Assembly (NCBI RefSeq): GCF_000829695.1
Contig: NZ_BBNN01000047.1
Location: 32,979 to 96,978, forward strand
DNA from: Streptomyces sp. NBRC 110035
Lineage (GTDB): Bacteria; Actinomycetota; Actinomycetes; Streptomycetales; Streptomycetaceae
DNA: 64,000 bases
Direction: 5' to 3'
Shown in pieces: positions 51,110 through 60,563 of this stretch. The notes beneath the pieces are model-generated. The model had not been told where the DNA came from. It did not search any database and saw only the letters and a list, made by a program, of their open reading frames with translations. Numbering within the stretch: the first letter of the stretch is position 1; every line of letters begins with the position of its first letter. The translations under genes and the position numbers were made by a program.

Positions 51110-52447
51110 ATGCGACTTCGCCCCCGCGGCAGACGGTCCGCCGTGCTCGCCGCACTCCTCGCCCTCGCCCTCGCCGCGCCCGTGTCGATGTCGGCCACGG
51201 AGGCCGACGCCGACAGCGCGAAGCAGGCGGCGCCCTCGGCGGACGACATCCGCCAGTACGAGATCCATCAGCACACGACTCCCCTGACCCGTACGGCGAT
51301 CCAGCAGGCCGGGGTCACCGTGGACGAGGCCGACGAGGAGACGGTGGTCGTCTCCGGTCGTGTGGACCAGATCCGCGCCCTGCGCCGGCAGGGTTACGAA
51401 CTGACACCGCTGGGCGCCGCTCCCGACCGCTCGTCGGCCGCCGACGGGCTGCGGCTGTTCGACTTCCCCTCGGCCGACTCCCGGTATCACAACTACGCCG
51501 AGATGAACGCGGAGATCGACCAGCGGCTGTCGGCGTACCCGGACATCATGAGCAAACGGGTGATCGGCCGGTCCTACCAGGGCCGGGACATCGTCGCCAT
51601 CAAGATCAGCGACAACGTGAGGGCGGACGAGAACGAGCCCGAGGTCCTGTTCACCCACCACCAGCACGCGCGTGAGCACCTCACCGTGGAGATGGCCCTG
51701 TACCTGCTGCGCGAACTCGGCGCGGGATACGGCAGCGACTCCCGGATCACCGACATGGTCGACGGCCGCGAGATCTGGATCATCCCGGACCTCAACCCGG
51801 ACGGCGGCGAGTACGACATCGCCACCGGCGCCTACCGTTCATGGCGCAAGAACCGTCAGCCCAACTCCGGCTCGTCGTACGTCGGCACCGACCTGAACCG
51901 CAACTGGAACTACCGGTGGGGCTGCTGCAACGGCTCCTCCGGCTCCAAGTCCTCCGACACCTACCGGGGTTCGGCTCCCGAGTCCGCGCCCGAGGTGAAG
52001 GTCGTCGCCGACTTCGTGCGCAGCCGGGTCGTGGGCGGGGTGCAGCAGATCAAGGCCGGCATCGACTTCCACACGTACAGCGAGCTGGTGCTGTGGCCGT
52101 TCGGCTACACCTACTCCGACACCACGACCGGGATGACGGCCGACGACCACGCCGCCTTCCGGACGGTCGGTCAGAAGATGGCCGCGAGCAACGGCTACAC
52201 GGCCCAGCAGTCCAGTGACCTGTACATCACGGACGGGTCGATCGACGACTACCTGTGGGGCACGCACAAGATCTTCGGCTACACCTACGAGATGTACCCG
52301 AGGTCCTCGTCCGGCGGCGGCTTCTACCCTCCCGACGAGGTCATCGAGCGGGAGACGTCCCGGAACCGGGACGCCGTCCTGCACCTCCTGGAGAACGCCG
52401 ACTGCATGTACCGCTCCATCGGCAAGGAGGCGCAGTACTGCGGTTAG
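51110..52447 (+). CDS. Secreted M14 zinc carboxypeptidase
   Basis: 445 residues: a signal peptide (about 1-28), a propeptide region (about 30-120) and an M14 catalytic domain. Zinc ligands are in HHQHAREHLTVE (H and E) and FHTYSELVLWPFGY (H); substrate-binding NRNWNYRWG and the catalytic Glu in YTYEMYP are present. It resembles Streptomyces carboxypeptidase T-like enzymes, digesting peptides outside the cell. AAGGAG lies before the ATG. It is monocistronic. Confidence 0.95.
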   Translation: MRLRPRGRRSAVLAALLALALAAPVSMSATEADADSAKQAAPSADDIRQYEIHQHTTPLTRTAIQQAGVTVDEADEETVVVSGRVDQIRALRRQGYELTPLGAAPDRSSAADGLRLFDFPSADSRYHNYAEMNAEIDQRLSAYPDIMSKRVIGRSYQGRDIVAIKISDNVRADENEPEVLFTHHQHAREHLTVEMALYLLRELGAGYGSDSRITDMVDGREIWIIPDLNPDGGEYDIATGAYRSWRKNRQPNSGSSYVGTDLNRNWNYRWGCCNGSSGSKSSDTYRGSAPESAPEVKVVADFVRSRVVGGVQQIKAGIDFHTYSELVLWPFGYTYSDTTTGMTADDHAAFRTVGQKMAASNGYTAQQSSDLYITDGSIDDYLWGTHKIFGYTYEMYPRSSSGGGFYPPDEVIERETSRNRDAVLHLLENADCMYRSIGKEAQYCG

Positions 52448-52480
52448 CGTCACCAGGAGTCGTCGGGAACCGTCGGGCTC

Positions 52481-53203
52481 CTAGACCACGGGGTCGGCGT
52501 CCGGCTTGGGCTTGTCCGCATCCGCGTCCGCGTCGTCATCCGGCTCGGGCTTGTCGGACGGGTCCGCGTCGGACGCCTCGGGTTCGGCCGCCCCGTCGTC
52601 GAAGTAGACGTCGAGGACCGCGTCCAGCTCCGTGTCCCATGCGGCGAAGCGGCTGCGGGACGTGGCCTCGATCTCGATCGGGTACCAACGGCCCTCCGTG
52701 GTGTGGACGGTGACCGTGTAGCGCTTGCCGAAGCGACCGGTCTCCGTCTCCACCGCGCCGATCTCGTCCCAGCGGAACTCACACGCCTGGTCGTCCAGCC
52801 GGAGCCGTACGCCGCCGTGGTCGGCGACGATTTCGGCGCGGCGGTCGGACGCCTCGAAGACGGGGCCGTCGGTGACGGGCTCCGTCTCGGAGGACTCGGA
52901 CGTCCCGGAGGCCGGGGAGACCTCGGCGGCCGCGGAAGCTTCTGCGGTCTCCGAAGCCGCGGGCTTCTCCAGGGAGGTCGCCGCCCCGGACTCCGTCCCC
53001 GGTTTCCCGGCCGCGTCGGCCTCCGCCTCCGGCGCCTCCCCGCCCTTCACGTCCTCCGGCTCCTCGCCCTTCACGTCCTTCGTGTCCGCCGTGCGGTCGG
53101 ACGCGCCGGGCACGGGTGCGGTGAGCCCGGGGATGAAGGCCGGGTCGAATCCGGCGCCTTCGAGGGGCTGGGGCTGGCTGTTCGAACCTATGCGCTGCTC
53201 CAC
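52481..53203 (-). CDS. Acidic hypothetical protein with a small PH-like core
   Basis: 240 residues. About 1-110 and 205-240 are acidic, Ala/Glu/Asp/Ser-rich and probably disordered; the end is a run of D-A-D-A repeats. The only folded part, about 115-200, has a pattern of beta strands ending in a helix (GVRLRLDDQACEFRW, then RYTVTVHTTEGRWYPIEIE, then SRFAAWDTELDAVLDVYF) as in small PH-like domains. No signal peptide. GTG start. Function unknown; the family seems confined to actinomycetes. Confidence 0.75.
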   Translation of the reverse strand: MEQRIGSNSQPQPLEGAGFDPAFIPGLTAPVPGASDRTADTKDVKGEEPEDVKGGEAPEAEADAAGKPGTESGAATSLEKPAASETAEASAAAEVSPASGTSESSETEPVTDGPVFEASDRRAEIVADHGGVRLRLDDQACEFRWDEIGAVETETGRFGKRYTVTVHTTEGRWYPIEIEATSRSRFAAWDTELDAVLDVYFDDGAAEPEASDADPSDKPEPDDDADADADKPKPDADPVV

Positions 53204-53337
53204 ACCGGATGAGTATGGTCGAGAATCCTGTGCGGGGCACAGCCAGCCCCTACTTCGTTATCAGACGCCTACATGTGACCCACCGTTCGCACCAATCGGA
53301 TGATGATCAGCCGATTCGCACGGTGATCCTCCGGGGG

Positions 53338-54825
53338 TTACACGACCAGGCTGAGCGCCGCCGCGACCACGAAGCCCGCCACCGACAGGACGCTCTCCAG
53401 CACCGTCCACGTCTTCAGCGTGTCCCGCTCGCTGATGCCGAAGTACTTGGCGACCATCCAGAAACCGCCGTCGTTGACGTGCGAGGCGAAGATGGAGCCC
53501 GCCGAGATGGCCATGATGACCAGCGCCACGAACGCCTGGGAGTGGTCCCCCTCCGACAGCAGCGGGGCGACGATGCCCGCCGTCGTCACGATCGCCACCG
53601 TCGCCGATCCCTGCGCGACCCTGAGCACCACGGAGATCAGGTACGCCAGGACGATCACCGGCAGGCCGACGCCGTTGAACGTGTCGGACAGCGCCTGGGC
53701 GACACCGCTCCCCTTGAGGACCGCGCCGAAGACACCGCCGGCGCCGACGACCAGCAGGATGTTGCCGACCGGCTTCAGCGAGGACGTCGAGACGGTCTCC
53801 AGGGACTTGCGGGACCAGCCGCGCCGGATGCCGAGCAGGTAGTACGCCAGGAACAGGGCGATGGTGAGCGCGACGAACGGGCGGCCGAAGAACTCGACGA
53901 CCGAGCGCAGCATGGACTCGTCCAGGGCGATCGAGGAGAACGTCGCGGCGAGGATCAGGAGGAGCGGCGTACCGATGATGCCGAGGACGGTGCCGAGCGG
54001 CACGGGCGCCTCGTGCGGCTCGACGCCCGCGGCGCGCTGCTCGTCGAGGACGGCCTGACGGGACTCCTCGGCGGCCTCGACCATGTCCTGCGGTACGGCG
54101 ACGAAGATCCGCTTGCCGATCCAGGCGGAGTAGACCCAGGCGGCGACGACGGCCGGGAGACCGGTGACGACACCCATCAGGATGACCCAGCCGAGGTCGA
54201 CGTCGAGCAGTCCGGCGGCGGCAACGGGGCCGGGGTGCGGGGGCAGGAAGGCGTGGGTGACGGACAGGCCCGCGAGCAGCGGCAGGCAGTAGAGCAGGAT
54301 CGACTTGCCGGAGCGCTTGGCGGCGGCGTACACGATCGGCGCGAGGACGAAGATGCCGACGTCGAAGAAGACCGGGATGCCGAAGATCAGGCCGGTGAGG
54401 CCCATGGCGAGCGGGGCGCGCTTCTCGCCGAACAGGCCGAGCAGCCGCGAGGCCAGTACCGCGGCGCCTCCGCTGACCTCGAGGATCGCGCCGAGCATGG
54501 TGCCCAGGCCGATGATGATCGCGACATGGCCGAGGATGCCGCCCATGCCGGACTCGATGGTGGACACCGCGTCCGAGCGCTGGACCGTGCCGAAGAGCTC
54601 GGTGACCGACAGACCGGCCATCAGGCCGACGGCTATGGAGACGGCGAGCAGGGCGACGAACGGCTGGAGCCTGACCTTGATGATCAGGAAGAGGAGCAGG
54701 GCGATACCGAGGGCGGCGACGGTCAGCAGACCGGCGGTGCCGTCGACGAGGAGGAGCAGCCCGCCGGTGTGCGGGGGCGTCTCGGCCGCCGCGCCGGCGG
54801 CGGCCGAAAGGAACGGGCGGGACAT
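53338..54825 (-). CDS. GntP-family gluconate/sugar-acid permease
   Basis: 495 residues with about twelve membrane segments and the GntP signatures: LGHVAIIIGLGTMLG, IFGIPVFFDVGIFVLAPI, HAFLPPHPGPVAAAG and GSATVAIVTTAGI. The family takes up gluconate and related aldonic or 2-keto acids with protons. It is the last gene of the leftward operon kinase-IclR-RidA-GntP, 187 bases after ridA, with a 35-base tandem repeat in the gap. ATG with GAGGACC upstream decides the start. The likely substrate in this context is an aldonic or amino-aldonic acid. Confidence 0.92.
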   Translation of the reverse strand: MSRPFLSAAAGAAAETPPHTGGLLLLVDGTAGLLTVAALGIALLLFLIIKVRLQPFVALLAVSIAVGLMAGLSVTELFGTVQRSDAVSTIESGMGGILGHVAIIIGLGTMLGAILEVSGGAAVLASRLLGLFGEKRAPLAMGLTGLIFGIPVFFDVGIFVLAPIVYAAAKRSGKSILLYCLPLLAGLSVTHAFLPPHPGPVAAAGLLDVDLGWVILMGVVTGLPAVVAAWVYSAWIGKRIFVAVPQDMVEAAEESRQAVLDEQRAAGVEPHEAPVPLGTVLGIIGTPLLLILAATFSSIALDESMLRSVVEFFGRPFVALTIALFLAYYLLGIRRGWSRKSLETVSTSSLKPVGNILLVVGAGGVFGAVLKGSGVAQALSDTFNGVGLPVIVLAYLISVVLRVAQGSATVAIVTTAGIVAPLLSEGDHSQAFVALVIMAISAGSIFASHVNDGGFWMVAKYFGISERDTLKTWTVLESVLSVAGFVVAAALSLVV

Positions 54826-54944
54826 TCGGGGGTCCTCTGCTGAAGCGCATGAATCGGGGGTCCGGGGGCCGCCTCCGCAGGGTGCGGCCGGGCACGGCGG
54901 ATCGCGGCACGGCGTCACAGGGGTGGCGGACGCCGTGCCGTGGC

Positions 54945-54980
<36 letters not shown>

Positions 54981-55012
54981 GGGTGACCGGGGAGGGGAGG
55001 GGCGAGCGCGCG

Positions 55013-55432
55013 TCAGCCCAGTACGGCCAGTGCGTCGATCTCGATGAGGAGCCCCGCGGGCAGGCCGACGTAGACGGTCGTGCGCGCGGCGGGCGGCTGG
55101 GTGAGGCCCTGCTCCTCGAAGTAGGTGGTGTAGATGCCGTTCATCTCGGCGAAGTGGTCCACGTCGGTGAGGTAGACGCGGATCATCATCACGTCGTCCC
55201 AGGTCGCGCCGCCCTCTTCGAGGATCGCCTGGACGTTGGCGAGGGTCTGGAGGGTCTGCTCGCGCAGGGTGGGGCCGGCGGGCGTGGGCGGCTTGCCCTC
55301 CTCGGCCGGGAGGAACCCGACCTGGCCGGCGACCTGGAGGATGTTGCCCTTGCGCACGCCGTGGGAGAACTTCGCGGGCGGGGTGGTGTGCGTGCTCGGG
55401 GTGAGGGCGACCTTCTCGGCTTTCTCGGTCAT
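55013..55432 (-). CDS. ridA: RidA-family imine/enamine deaminase
   Basis: 139 residues of the Rid/YER057c/UK114 family. The conserved Arg in MIRVYLTD, the RTTVYVGLPAGLLIEIDALAV C-terminus and GQVGFL are present. RidA-type proteins hydrolyse the reactive imines released by PLP dehydratases, which fits a partner role with the divergent deaminase. It lies between IclR and GntP on the same strand. ATG is the only sensible start. Confidence 0.94.
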   Translation of the reverse strand: MTEKAEKVALTPSTHTTPPAKFSHGVRKGNILQVAGQVGFLPAEEGKPPTPAGPTLREQTLQTLANVQAILEEGGATWDDVMMIRVYLTDVDHFAEMNGIYTTYFEEQGLTQPPAARTTVYVGLPAGLLIEIDALAVLG

Positions 55433-55454
55433 GCGGGGCGGTCCTTCGCTGGAG

Positions 55455-56213
55455 TCACTGGAGTTCTGCCGGAGTCCGGCCGGAGTACTCGCCGCTGATC
55501 GCGGCCGCGGTGCGGCGGACCAACGGGAGCAGGGTGAGGAGTACCTCGGCGGTGACGACGACGTTCGGCGCGGAGACCGACATCGCGGCGACCACCCGGC
55601 CGTCGGCGCCGCGGATCGGCGCGGCGACGCAGTTGATGGACTCCTCGTGGCCACCGAGGTCGGTGGCCCAGCCCTGTTCGCGCACCTTCTCCAGCTCGCG
55701 CAGGAACGCGGCCGGACCCGGTGTCGAACGGGACGTGTACATGGGGTAGTCGAGCGTGTCCGCGAGGGCGCGGCGCTCGTGTTCGGGCAGGTCGGCGAGG
55801 AGCAGTTTGGCCACGGCGGCGACCGTGAGGGCGACGGGCTTGCCGATCCGCGAGTACATGCGGACCGGATAGCGGCTCTCCACCTTGTCGATGTAGAGGA
55901 CCTCGTTCTCCTCGTGGACGGCGAGGTGCACGGTGTGCCCGCACTGCTCGTTGAGGCGGACGAGGTGGGCGTGGGCGATCTCGCGGACGTCGAGGTTCTC
56001 CATCGCCTCCTGGGCGAGGGCGAAGAGACGGGCGCCGAGCCGGTAGCGCTGGTCGGACTGGCGGTAGACGAGTCCGTGTTCGTGCAGGGTGCGCAGCAGC
56101 CGCAGGGCGGTGGACTTGTGCACGCCGAGGCGGTCGGCGACCTGTCCGAGGTCGGCGGGTCCTTCGGCGAGCAGCGGCAGGATGCTCAGTGCGCGGTCGA
56201 CGGTCTGGCTCAT
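55455..56213 (-). CDS. IclR-family transcriptional regulator
   Basis: 252 residues: an IclR winged helix at the N-terminus (VDRALSILPLLAEG, ADRLGVHKSTALRLLRTLHEHGLV) and an effector-binding domain (about 75-245) with the conserved ALTVAAVAKLLLADLP and SINCVAAPIRGADG motifs. It overlaps the kinase stop by four bases (ATGA) and lies 22 bases before ridA, so regulator and enzymes are co-transcribed. It probably senses a pathway intermediate (2-keto-3-deoxy acid or amino-aldonic acid) and controls both divergent units (inference). Confidence 0.95.
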   Translation of the reverse strand: MSQTVDRALSILPLLAEGPADLGQVADRLGVHKSTALRLLRTLHEHGLVYRQSDQRYRLGARLFALAQEAMENLDVREIAHAHLVRLNEQCGHTVHLAVHEENEVLYIDKVESRYPVRMYSRIGKPVALTVAAVAKLLLADLPEHERRALADTLDYPMYTSRSTPGPAAFLRELEKVREQGWATDLGGHEESINCVAAPIRGADGRVVAAMSVSAPNVVVTAEVLLTLLPLVRRTAAAISGEYSGRTPAELQ

Positions 56214-57400
56214 GGGGTACGTACCTCCTCCTCGGCCCGGTCCGCACCCGCGTCCGCGTCTGTGCACGCGTCCGCGTCCGCGGTGTCGGTCTCTGTCCAA
56301 CCGGGGCCGAGGCGCAGTCTCCCCCACGCCGCCTCGTCCAGGGCGGCCAGCCGGTCGGCCAGGTCGCGGGCGGGGGGCGCGGCGAGGTCGCCGGGGACGG
56401 TGAGGGCGGCGGCGGCCGCGAGGTGGCCGTGCCGGAGCCGGTCCCGTACGGGCAGGGCGCGCAGGGTGGCGGAGAGGAAACCGGCGGCGAAGGCGTCCCC
56501 GGCTCCGGTCGTCGCCACGACGTCGACGGTGAGGGCGGGGACGAAGGTGCCCGGTGCCGGTGCCGGCCGGGGGCGGGTCGCGCGGTCCGGCGCCGACGGG
56601 GTGCCTCCCCCGGAGGGGGTGTCCGCGGCGGCACGGCTGCCCGCGGGTGTGCGGCAGAAGGCCGTGGCTCCCCGTTCGCCTTGCTTGACCACCAGGATCT
56701 CCGGCTCGGGCAGCGCCTCGCGGATCGACGCCGGGCCGCCCACGACGCCCCAGGCGGACTCGGCCTCGTCGTCGCCGACGAAGACGATGTCGGCCCTGCG
56801 GGCCAGGTCCAGGAGCACCTCGGGACCGTGGGCGTCGCGCCACAGACCCGGCCGGTGGTTGACGTCGAAGGAGACGAGCGGGCGGCCGGGGCGGGGGGCG
56901 GTGAGCTCCCGCACCAGTTCCAGGCAGCCGGGGGAGAGCGCGGCCGTGATCCCGGACAGGTGCAGGACGCGTCCGGCGCGCACCGCCTCCGGGTCGACGT
57001 CGGCGGAGGTCATCGCGGAGGCCGCGGAGCCCGCCCGGTAGTAGGCGACCTCGTGGGCGTCGGTGGCGCGGTCACCGGCGGTGCGGAAGTAGACGCCGGT
57101 GGGGCGGTGCGGGTCGCGCCGGACGTACGACACGTCGACGCCGTACTCCCCGATCGCCCGTACGAGGTGGTCACCGAAGCCGTCCCGGCCGACCGCGCTG
57201 ATCCAGCGCGCCGAGTGGCCGGCCGCCGCGAGGACGCAGGCGGTGTTGGACTCCGCGCCGCCGATGGCCCGCTCGAAGGAGGGCACGTCGGCGAGGCGGC
57301 CCGGCCGGGAGGGCAGGAACGTCACCATGGACTCGCCCAGCGCGACGACGTCGACGGTCTCCACGGCGTCGGGGGCGGTGCGGGGTCCGGTGGCGGTCAC
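56210..57400 (-). CDS. PfkB-family sugar kinase, 2-keto-3-deoxygluconate kinase-like
   Basis: 396 residues of the ribokinase/PfkB fold: ALGESMVTFLPS start, GGAESNTACVLA, substrate-lid region, and the catalytic TTGAGDAFAAGF (Asp the base). The GESMVTF and DVNHRPGLW motifs are closest to 2-keto-3-deoxygluconate kinases (KdgK). Two features are unusual: a Pro/Ala insert of about 25 residues before the ATP site and an acidic A-D repeat tail. First gene of the leftward operon, starting with GTG. KDG kinase would make KDPG, whose aldolase is not in this window. Confidence 0.88.
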   Translation of the reverse strand: MTATGPRTAPDAVETVDVVALGESMVTFLPSRPGRLADVPSFERAIGGAESNTACVLAAAGHSARWISAVGRDGFGDHLVRAIGEYGVDVSYVRRDPHRPTGVYFRTAGDRATDAHEVAYYRAGSAASAMTSADVDPEAVRAGRVLHLSGITAALSPGCLELVRELTAPRPGRPLVSFDVNHRPGLWRDAHGPEVLLDLARRADIVFVGDDEAESAWGVVGGPASIREALPEPEILVVKQGERGATAFCRTPAGSRAAADTPSGGGTPSAPDRATRPRPAPAPGTFVPALTVDVVATTGAGDAFAAGFLSATLRALPVRDRLRHGHLAAAAALTVPGDLAAPPARDLADRLAALDEAAWGRLRLGPGWTETDTADADACTDADAGADRAEEEVRTP

Positions 57401-57464
57401 GGTGGGGTGGCTCCTCGGGTGGCAGGGTCGGGCGGGGTCGTTTGCAGGTCGGGCGGTGTCCGGG

Positions 57465-57534
57465 CGTTCGGCGTTCGGCGTTCGGCGTTCGGCGTTCGGC
57501 GTTCGGCGTTCGGCGTTCGGCGTTCGGCGTTCGG
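57465..57534. repeat. Ten copies of a 7-base tandem repeat (CGTTCGG) between divergent promoters
   Basis: Seventy bases of exact copies starting 64 bases upstream of the kinase GTG and ending 36 bases before the -35 box of the divergent gene. Ten identical heptamers indicate recent slippage or strong constraint. In the same intergenic region there is no coding sequence. Confidence 0.95.
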
Positions 57535-57570
57535 CCGCATCGTGCCCGTCGGCTGCGGGGCCCGTTTTCG

Positions 57571-57599
57571 TTGACCCCGCGTGGCCGAGATGTTAGACA
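57571..57599 (+). promoter_or_regulatory. Candidate promoter of the deaminase-deacylase operon
   Basis: TTGACC, 17 bases, TAGACA fits a housekeeping promoter. GTTAGACAGCGGTAAGCGACAT around the -10 box is an imperfect dyad that could be an IclR site, but symmetry is weak. Start of translation is about 60 bases downstream. Confidence 0.5.
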
Positions 57600-57663
57600 G
57601 CGGTAAGCGACATACGCAATGACTGCTGCAGAGAGCGCAACAGGCCTGATCAGGGAGGCTCTG

Positions 57664-58941
57664 ATGGTCATGGACCCCGGCTCCGACGCCTACACGCTCC
57701 TCGCGGAGGAACGCGTCGACCACCGTTTCAAGGGCCTCCCGCCGGACGCCGACGGGCTGACCGTCGGCGAGCTGGCCGCCCAGCGCCGGAACCTGTTCAC
57801 CGGCGGTTTCACCACCCCGGTGCTCGCGCTGTCCGCCGAGCGCCTGGAGCACAACCTGAAGCTGATGGAGACGTACGCGGCCCGGCACGGCCTCGCCTTC
57901 GCCCCGCACGGCAAGACGTCCATGGCCCCACAGCTCTTCCGGCGCCAGATCGAGCACGGTGCCTGGGGCATCACGCTCGCGATGCCGCACCAGGTGCGGG
58001 TGGCGCGGGCGTTCGGCGTGCGACGGGTGTTCCTCGCCAACGAACTGGTGGACCCGGCGGCCCTGCGGTGGGTCTCCGGCGAGCTGGACGCCGACCCCGG
58101 GTTCCGGTTCGTCTGCTACGTCGACTCCGTGCGCGGTGTCGAGCTGATGGACGCGGTCCTCGCCGGGTCCGCCCGTCCGGTGGACGTCGTGGTCGAGCTG
58201 GCCGGGGGCGAGGGCGCGCGGACCGGGGTGCGGACGGAGGCGGAGTGCGCCGCCGTCGCCGACGCGGTGGCGGGCGCGCGCGGGCTGCGGCTGGTCGGGG
58301 TCGCCGGGTACGAGGGCGAGGTGCCGGACGCCGACCCGGAGCGGGTGGCGGCGTGGCTGCGGCGCCTGGTGGCCCTGGCGGTGGACTTCGACAGGGCGGG
58401 GCGGTTCGCGGGCCTGGACGAGGTCGTGGTGAGCGCGGGCGGCAGCGCCTGGTTCGACGCGGTCGCCGACGTCTTCGCCGGGATCCCGCAGCTCTCGCTT
58501 CCCGTGCTGAAGTTGCTGCGCTCGGGTGCGTACGTCTCGCACGACGACGGGCACTACCGCAAACTGACGCCGTTCAACCGGGTACCGGAGGAAGGCACGC
58601 TGGAACCGGCGTTCCGGCTGTGGACGCAGATCGTGTCCCGGCCGTCCGCCGACCAGGCCTTCGCCAACGCGGGCAAGCGGGACGCGGCCCACGACCTCGA
58701 CCTGCCGTTCGCCCAGGTGGTCCGCCGGGACGGCGCGGAACGCCCGGCGACCGGGATCTCGGTCGTCTCCCTCTCCGACCAGCACGCCTGGCTGAGCACC
58801 GCCCCACAGGCCGACCTGGAGGTCGGCGACTGGCTGGGCGTCGGGCTCTCCCACCCGTGCACCTCCTTCGACAAGTGGGGGCTCATCCCCCTGGCGGAGG
58901 CGGACGGCACGGTGGTCGACTACATCCGTACGTTCTTCTAG
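57664..58941 (+). CDS. PLP/zinc-dependent D-amino-acid deaminase (D-serine dehydratase/D-threonine aldolase fold)
   Basis: 425 residues: alanine-racemase-like TIM barrel with the PLP Lys in FAPHGKTSMAPQ, PLP-phosphate contacts near VVSAGGSAWFD, and a C-terminal domain with the HPC zinc pair in SHPCTSFDKW, as in eukaryotic-type D-serine dehydratases. The family deaminates or cleaves beta-hydroxy D-amino acids. ATG at 57664 is chosen because GGGAGG is five bases before it; an ATG 15 codons upstream has none. D-glucosaminate, a beta-hydroxy D-amino acid, would be a suitable substrate given the permease and kinase beside it (inference). Confidence 0.9.
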   Translation: MVMDPGSDAYTLLAEERVDHRFKGLPPDADGLTVGELAAQRRNLFTGGFTTPVLALSAERLEHNLKLMETYAARHGLAFAPHGKTSMAPQLFRRQIEHGAWGITLAMPHQVRVARAFGVRRVFLANELVDPAALRWVSGELDADPGFRFVCYVDSVRGVELMDAVLAGSARPVDVVVELAGGEGARTGVRTEAECAAVADAVAGARGLRLVGVAGYEGEVPDADPERVAAWLRRLVALAVDFDRAGRFAGLDEVVVSAGGSAWFDAVADVFAGIPQLSLPVLKLLRSGAYVSHDDGHYRKLTPFNRVPEEGTLEPAFRLWTQIVSRPSADQAFANAGKRDAAHDLDLPFAQVVRRDGAERPATGISVVSLSDQHAWLSTAPQADLEVGDWLGVGLSHPCTSFDKWGLIPLAEADGTVVDYIRTFF

Positions 58942-58952
58942 GAGGCCGTGTC

Positions 58953-60563
58953 GTGGAAGAACTCGTCATCCGGGACGCCGACGTCGTGGACGGCTCCGGC
59001 GACGGCGCGTACCGCGCGGACGTGGTCGTCGACGGCGGCCGTGTCGTCTCGATCGTGAAGGAGGCGGCGGCAGCGGGCTGTCAGCGCCCGAAGGCCCGCC
59101 GCGAACTGGACGCCGAGGGGCTGGTCCTGGCCCCCGGCTTCATCGACATGCACGCCCACAGCGATCTGGCGCTGCTGCGCGACCCCGACCACAGCGCCAA
59201 GGCCGCGCAGGGCGTCACCCTCGAAGTGCTGGGCCAGGACGGCCTGTCGTACGCGCCGGTCGACGACCGCACCCTCGGCGAGGTCCGCCGCGCGATCGCC
59301 GGGTGGAACGGAGGCGGGGACGACATCGACTTCGACTGGCGGTCGGTCGGCGAGTACCTGGACCGGCTCGACAGGGGCATCGCCGTCAACGCCGCCTACC
59401 TGATCCCGCAGGGCACGGTCCGCGCCCTCGCCGTCGGCTGGGAGGACCGGGAGGCCACCCCCGCGGAGCTGGACCGGATGCGGCAGCTGGTCGCCGAGGG
59501 CATGGAGCAGGGCGCGGTCGGCATGTCGTCGGGACTGACGTACACGCCCGGCATGTACGCCAAGGACGCCGAACTCACCGAACTGTGCCGGGTGGTGGCC
59601 CGCTACGGCGGCTACTACTGCCCGCACCACCGCAGTTACGGGGCGGGCGCGCTCCGGGCGTACGAGGAGATGGTGACACTCGCCCGGGAGGCGGGCTGCC
59701 CGCTGCACCTGGCGCACGCGACGATGAACTTCGGCGTGAACAAGGGCAGGGCGCCCGAGCTGCTGGCGCTCCTCGACGACGCGCTCGCCGCCGGGGCCGA
59801 CATCAGCCTCGACACGTACCCGTACACGCCGGGCGCCACCACGCTGGTCGCGGTGCTGCCGAGCTGGGCGGGCGAGGGCGGCCCGGGGGAGATCCTCCGG
59901 CGGCTCGCGGACGACGCGACGGCCGAGCGGATCCGGCACCACCTGGAGGTCACCGGCTCGGACGGCTGCCACGGGGTGCCCGTCGAGTGGGACACCATCG
60001 AGATCTCCGGGGTGGGCGACCCCGCGCTGACCGAGTACGTGGGCCGCACGCTCCAGGAGTCGGCCGCGCTGCGCGGCGAGAGCCCGTGGGCCCTCGCCCG
60101 CGAACTGCTCCTCAGGGACAGGCTGGCCCCGTCGATCCTCCAGCACGTCGGCCACGAGGAGAACGTGCGGGAGATCATGCGGCACCGGGTGCACACCGGC
60201 GGTTCGGACGGCATCCTCCAGGGCGCCAAGCCGCACCCGCGCGCGTACGGCACCTTCCCGCGGTATCTCGGGCGGTACGTGCGGGAGCTGGGTGTGCTGT
60301 CGCTGGAGGAGTGCGTCGCGCACCTGACGTCCCGGCCGGCCGCGCGGCTGCGGCTCGCGGACCGCGGGCTGGTCCGCGAGGGCTACAAGGCGGACCTGGT
60401 GCTGTTCGATCCGGGGACGGTGGCCGCCGGTTCCACCTTCGAGCAGCCCCGGACGCTGCCGACGGGCATCCCGTACGTGCTGGTCGACGGCCGGTTCGTG
60501 ATCGAGGACGGGCGGCGTACCGGCGTACTGGCGGGGCGGGCGGTCCGCAGGTCGCCCCGCTGA
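58953..60563 (+). CDS. N-acyl-D-amino-acid deacylase (amidohydrolase)
   Basis: 536 residues of the amidohydrolase D-aminoacylase family: metal-binding HAHSD (HxH) at about 65-69, YCPHHRSYG, HLAHATMNFG and the catalytic Asp in GGSDGIL, with a C-terminal beta domain. Such enzymes remove the acyl group from N-acyl-D-amino acids. GTG start; GGAGG overlaps the deaminase stop TAG, so the two are translationally linked. The combination suggests deacylation followed directly by deamination. Confidence 0.93.
   Translation: MEELVIRDADVVDGSGDGAYRADVVVDGGRVVSIVKEAAAAGCQRPKARRELDAEGLVLAPGFIDMHAHSDLALLRDPDHSAKAAQGVTLEVLGQDGLSYAPVDDRTLGEVRRAIAGWNGGGDDIDFDWRSVGEYLDRLDRGIAVNAAYLIPQGTVRALAVGWEDREATPAELDRMRQLVAEGMEQGAVGMSSGLTYTPGMYAKDAELTELCRVVARYGGYYCPHHRSYGAGALRAYEEMVTLAREAGCPLHLAHATMNFGVNKGRAPELLALLDDALAAGADISLDTYPYTPGATTLVAVLPSWAGEGGPGEILRRLADDATAERIRHHLEVTGSDGCHGVPVEWDTIEISGVGDPALTEYVGRTLQESAALRGESPWALARELLLRDRLAPSILQHVGHEENVREIMRHRVHTGGSDGILQGAKPHPRAYGTFPRYLGRYVRELGVLSLEECVAHLTSRPAARLRLADRGLVREGYKADLVLFDPGTVAAGSTFEQPRTLPTGIPYVLVDGRFVIEDGRRTGVLAGRAVRRSPR

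Noticed and set aside
53280..53325. Imperfect hairpin after the GntP gene
   Set aside because: Arms (CACCGT... and ...ACGGTG with AATCGG/CCGATT) pair only with internal mismatches; not strong enough to list as a terminator.
57465..57534. Heptamer array considered as a CRISPR
   Set aside because: Units are 7 bases with no spacers; it is a simple tandem repeat.
58068..58952. Upstream extension of the deacylase frame (831 codons in total)
   Set aside because: Overlaps the deaminase in another phase; the GTG after GGAGG starts a normal-length deacylase.
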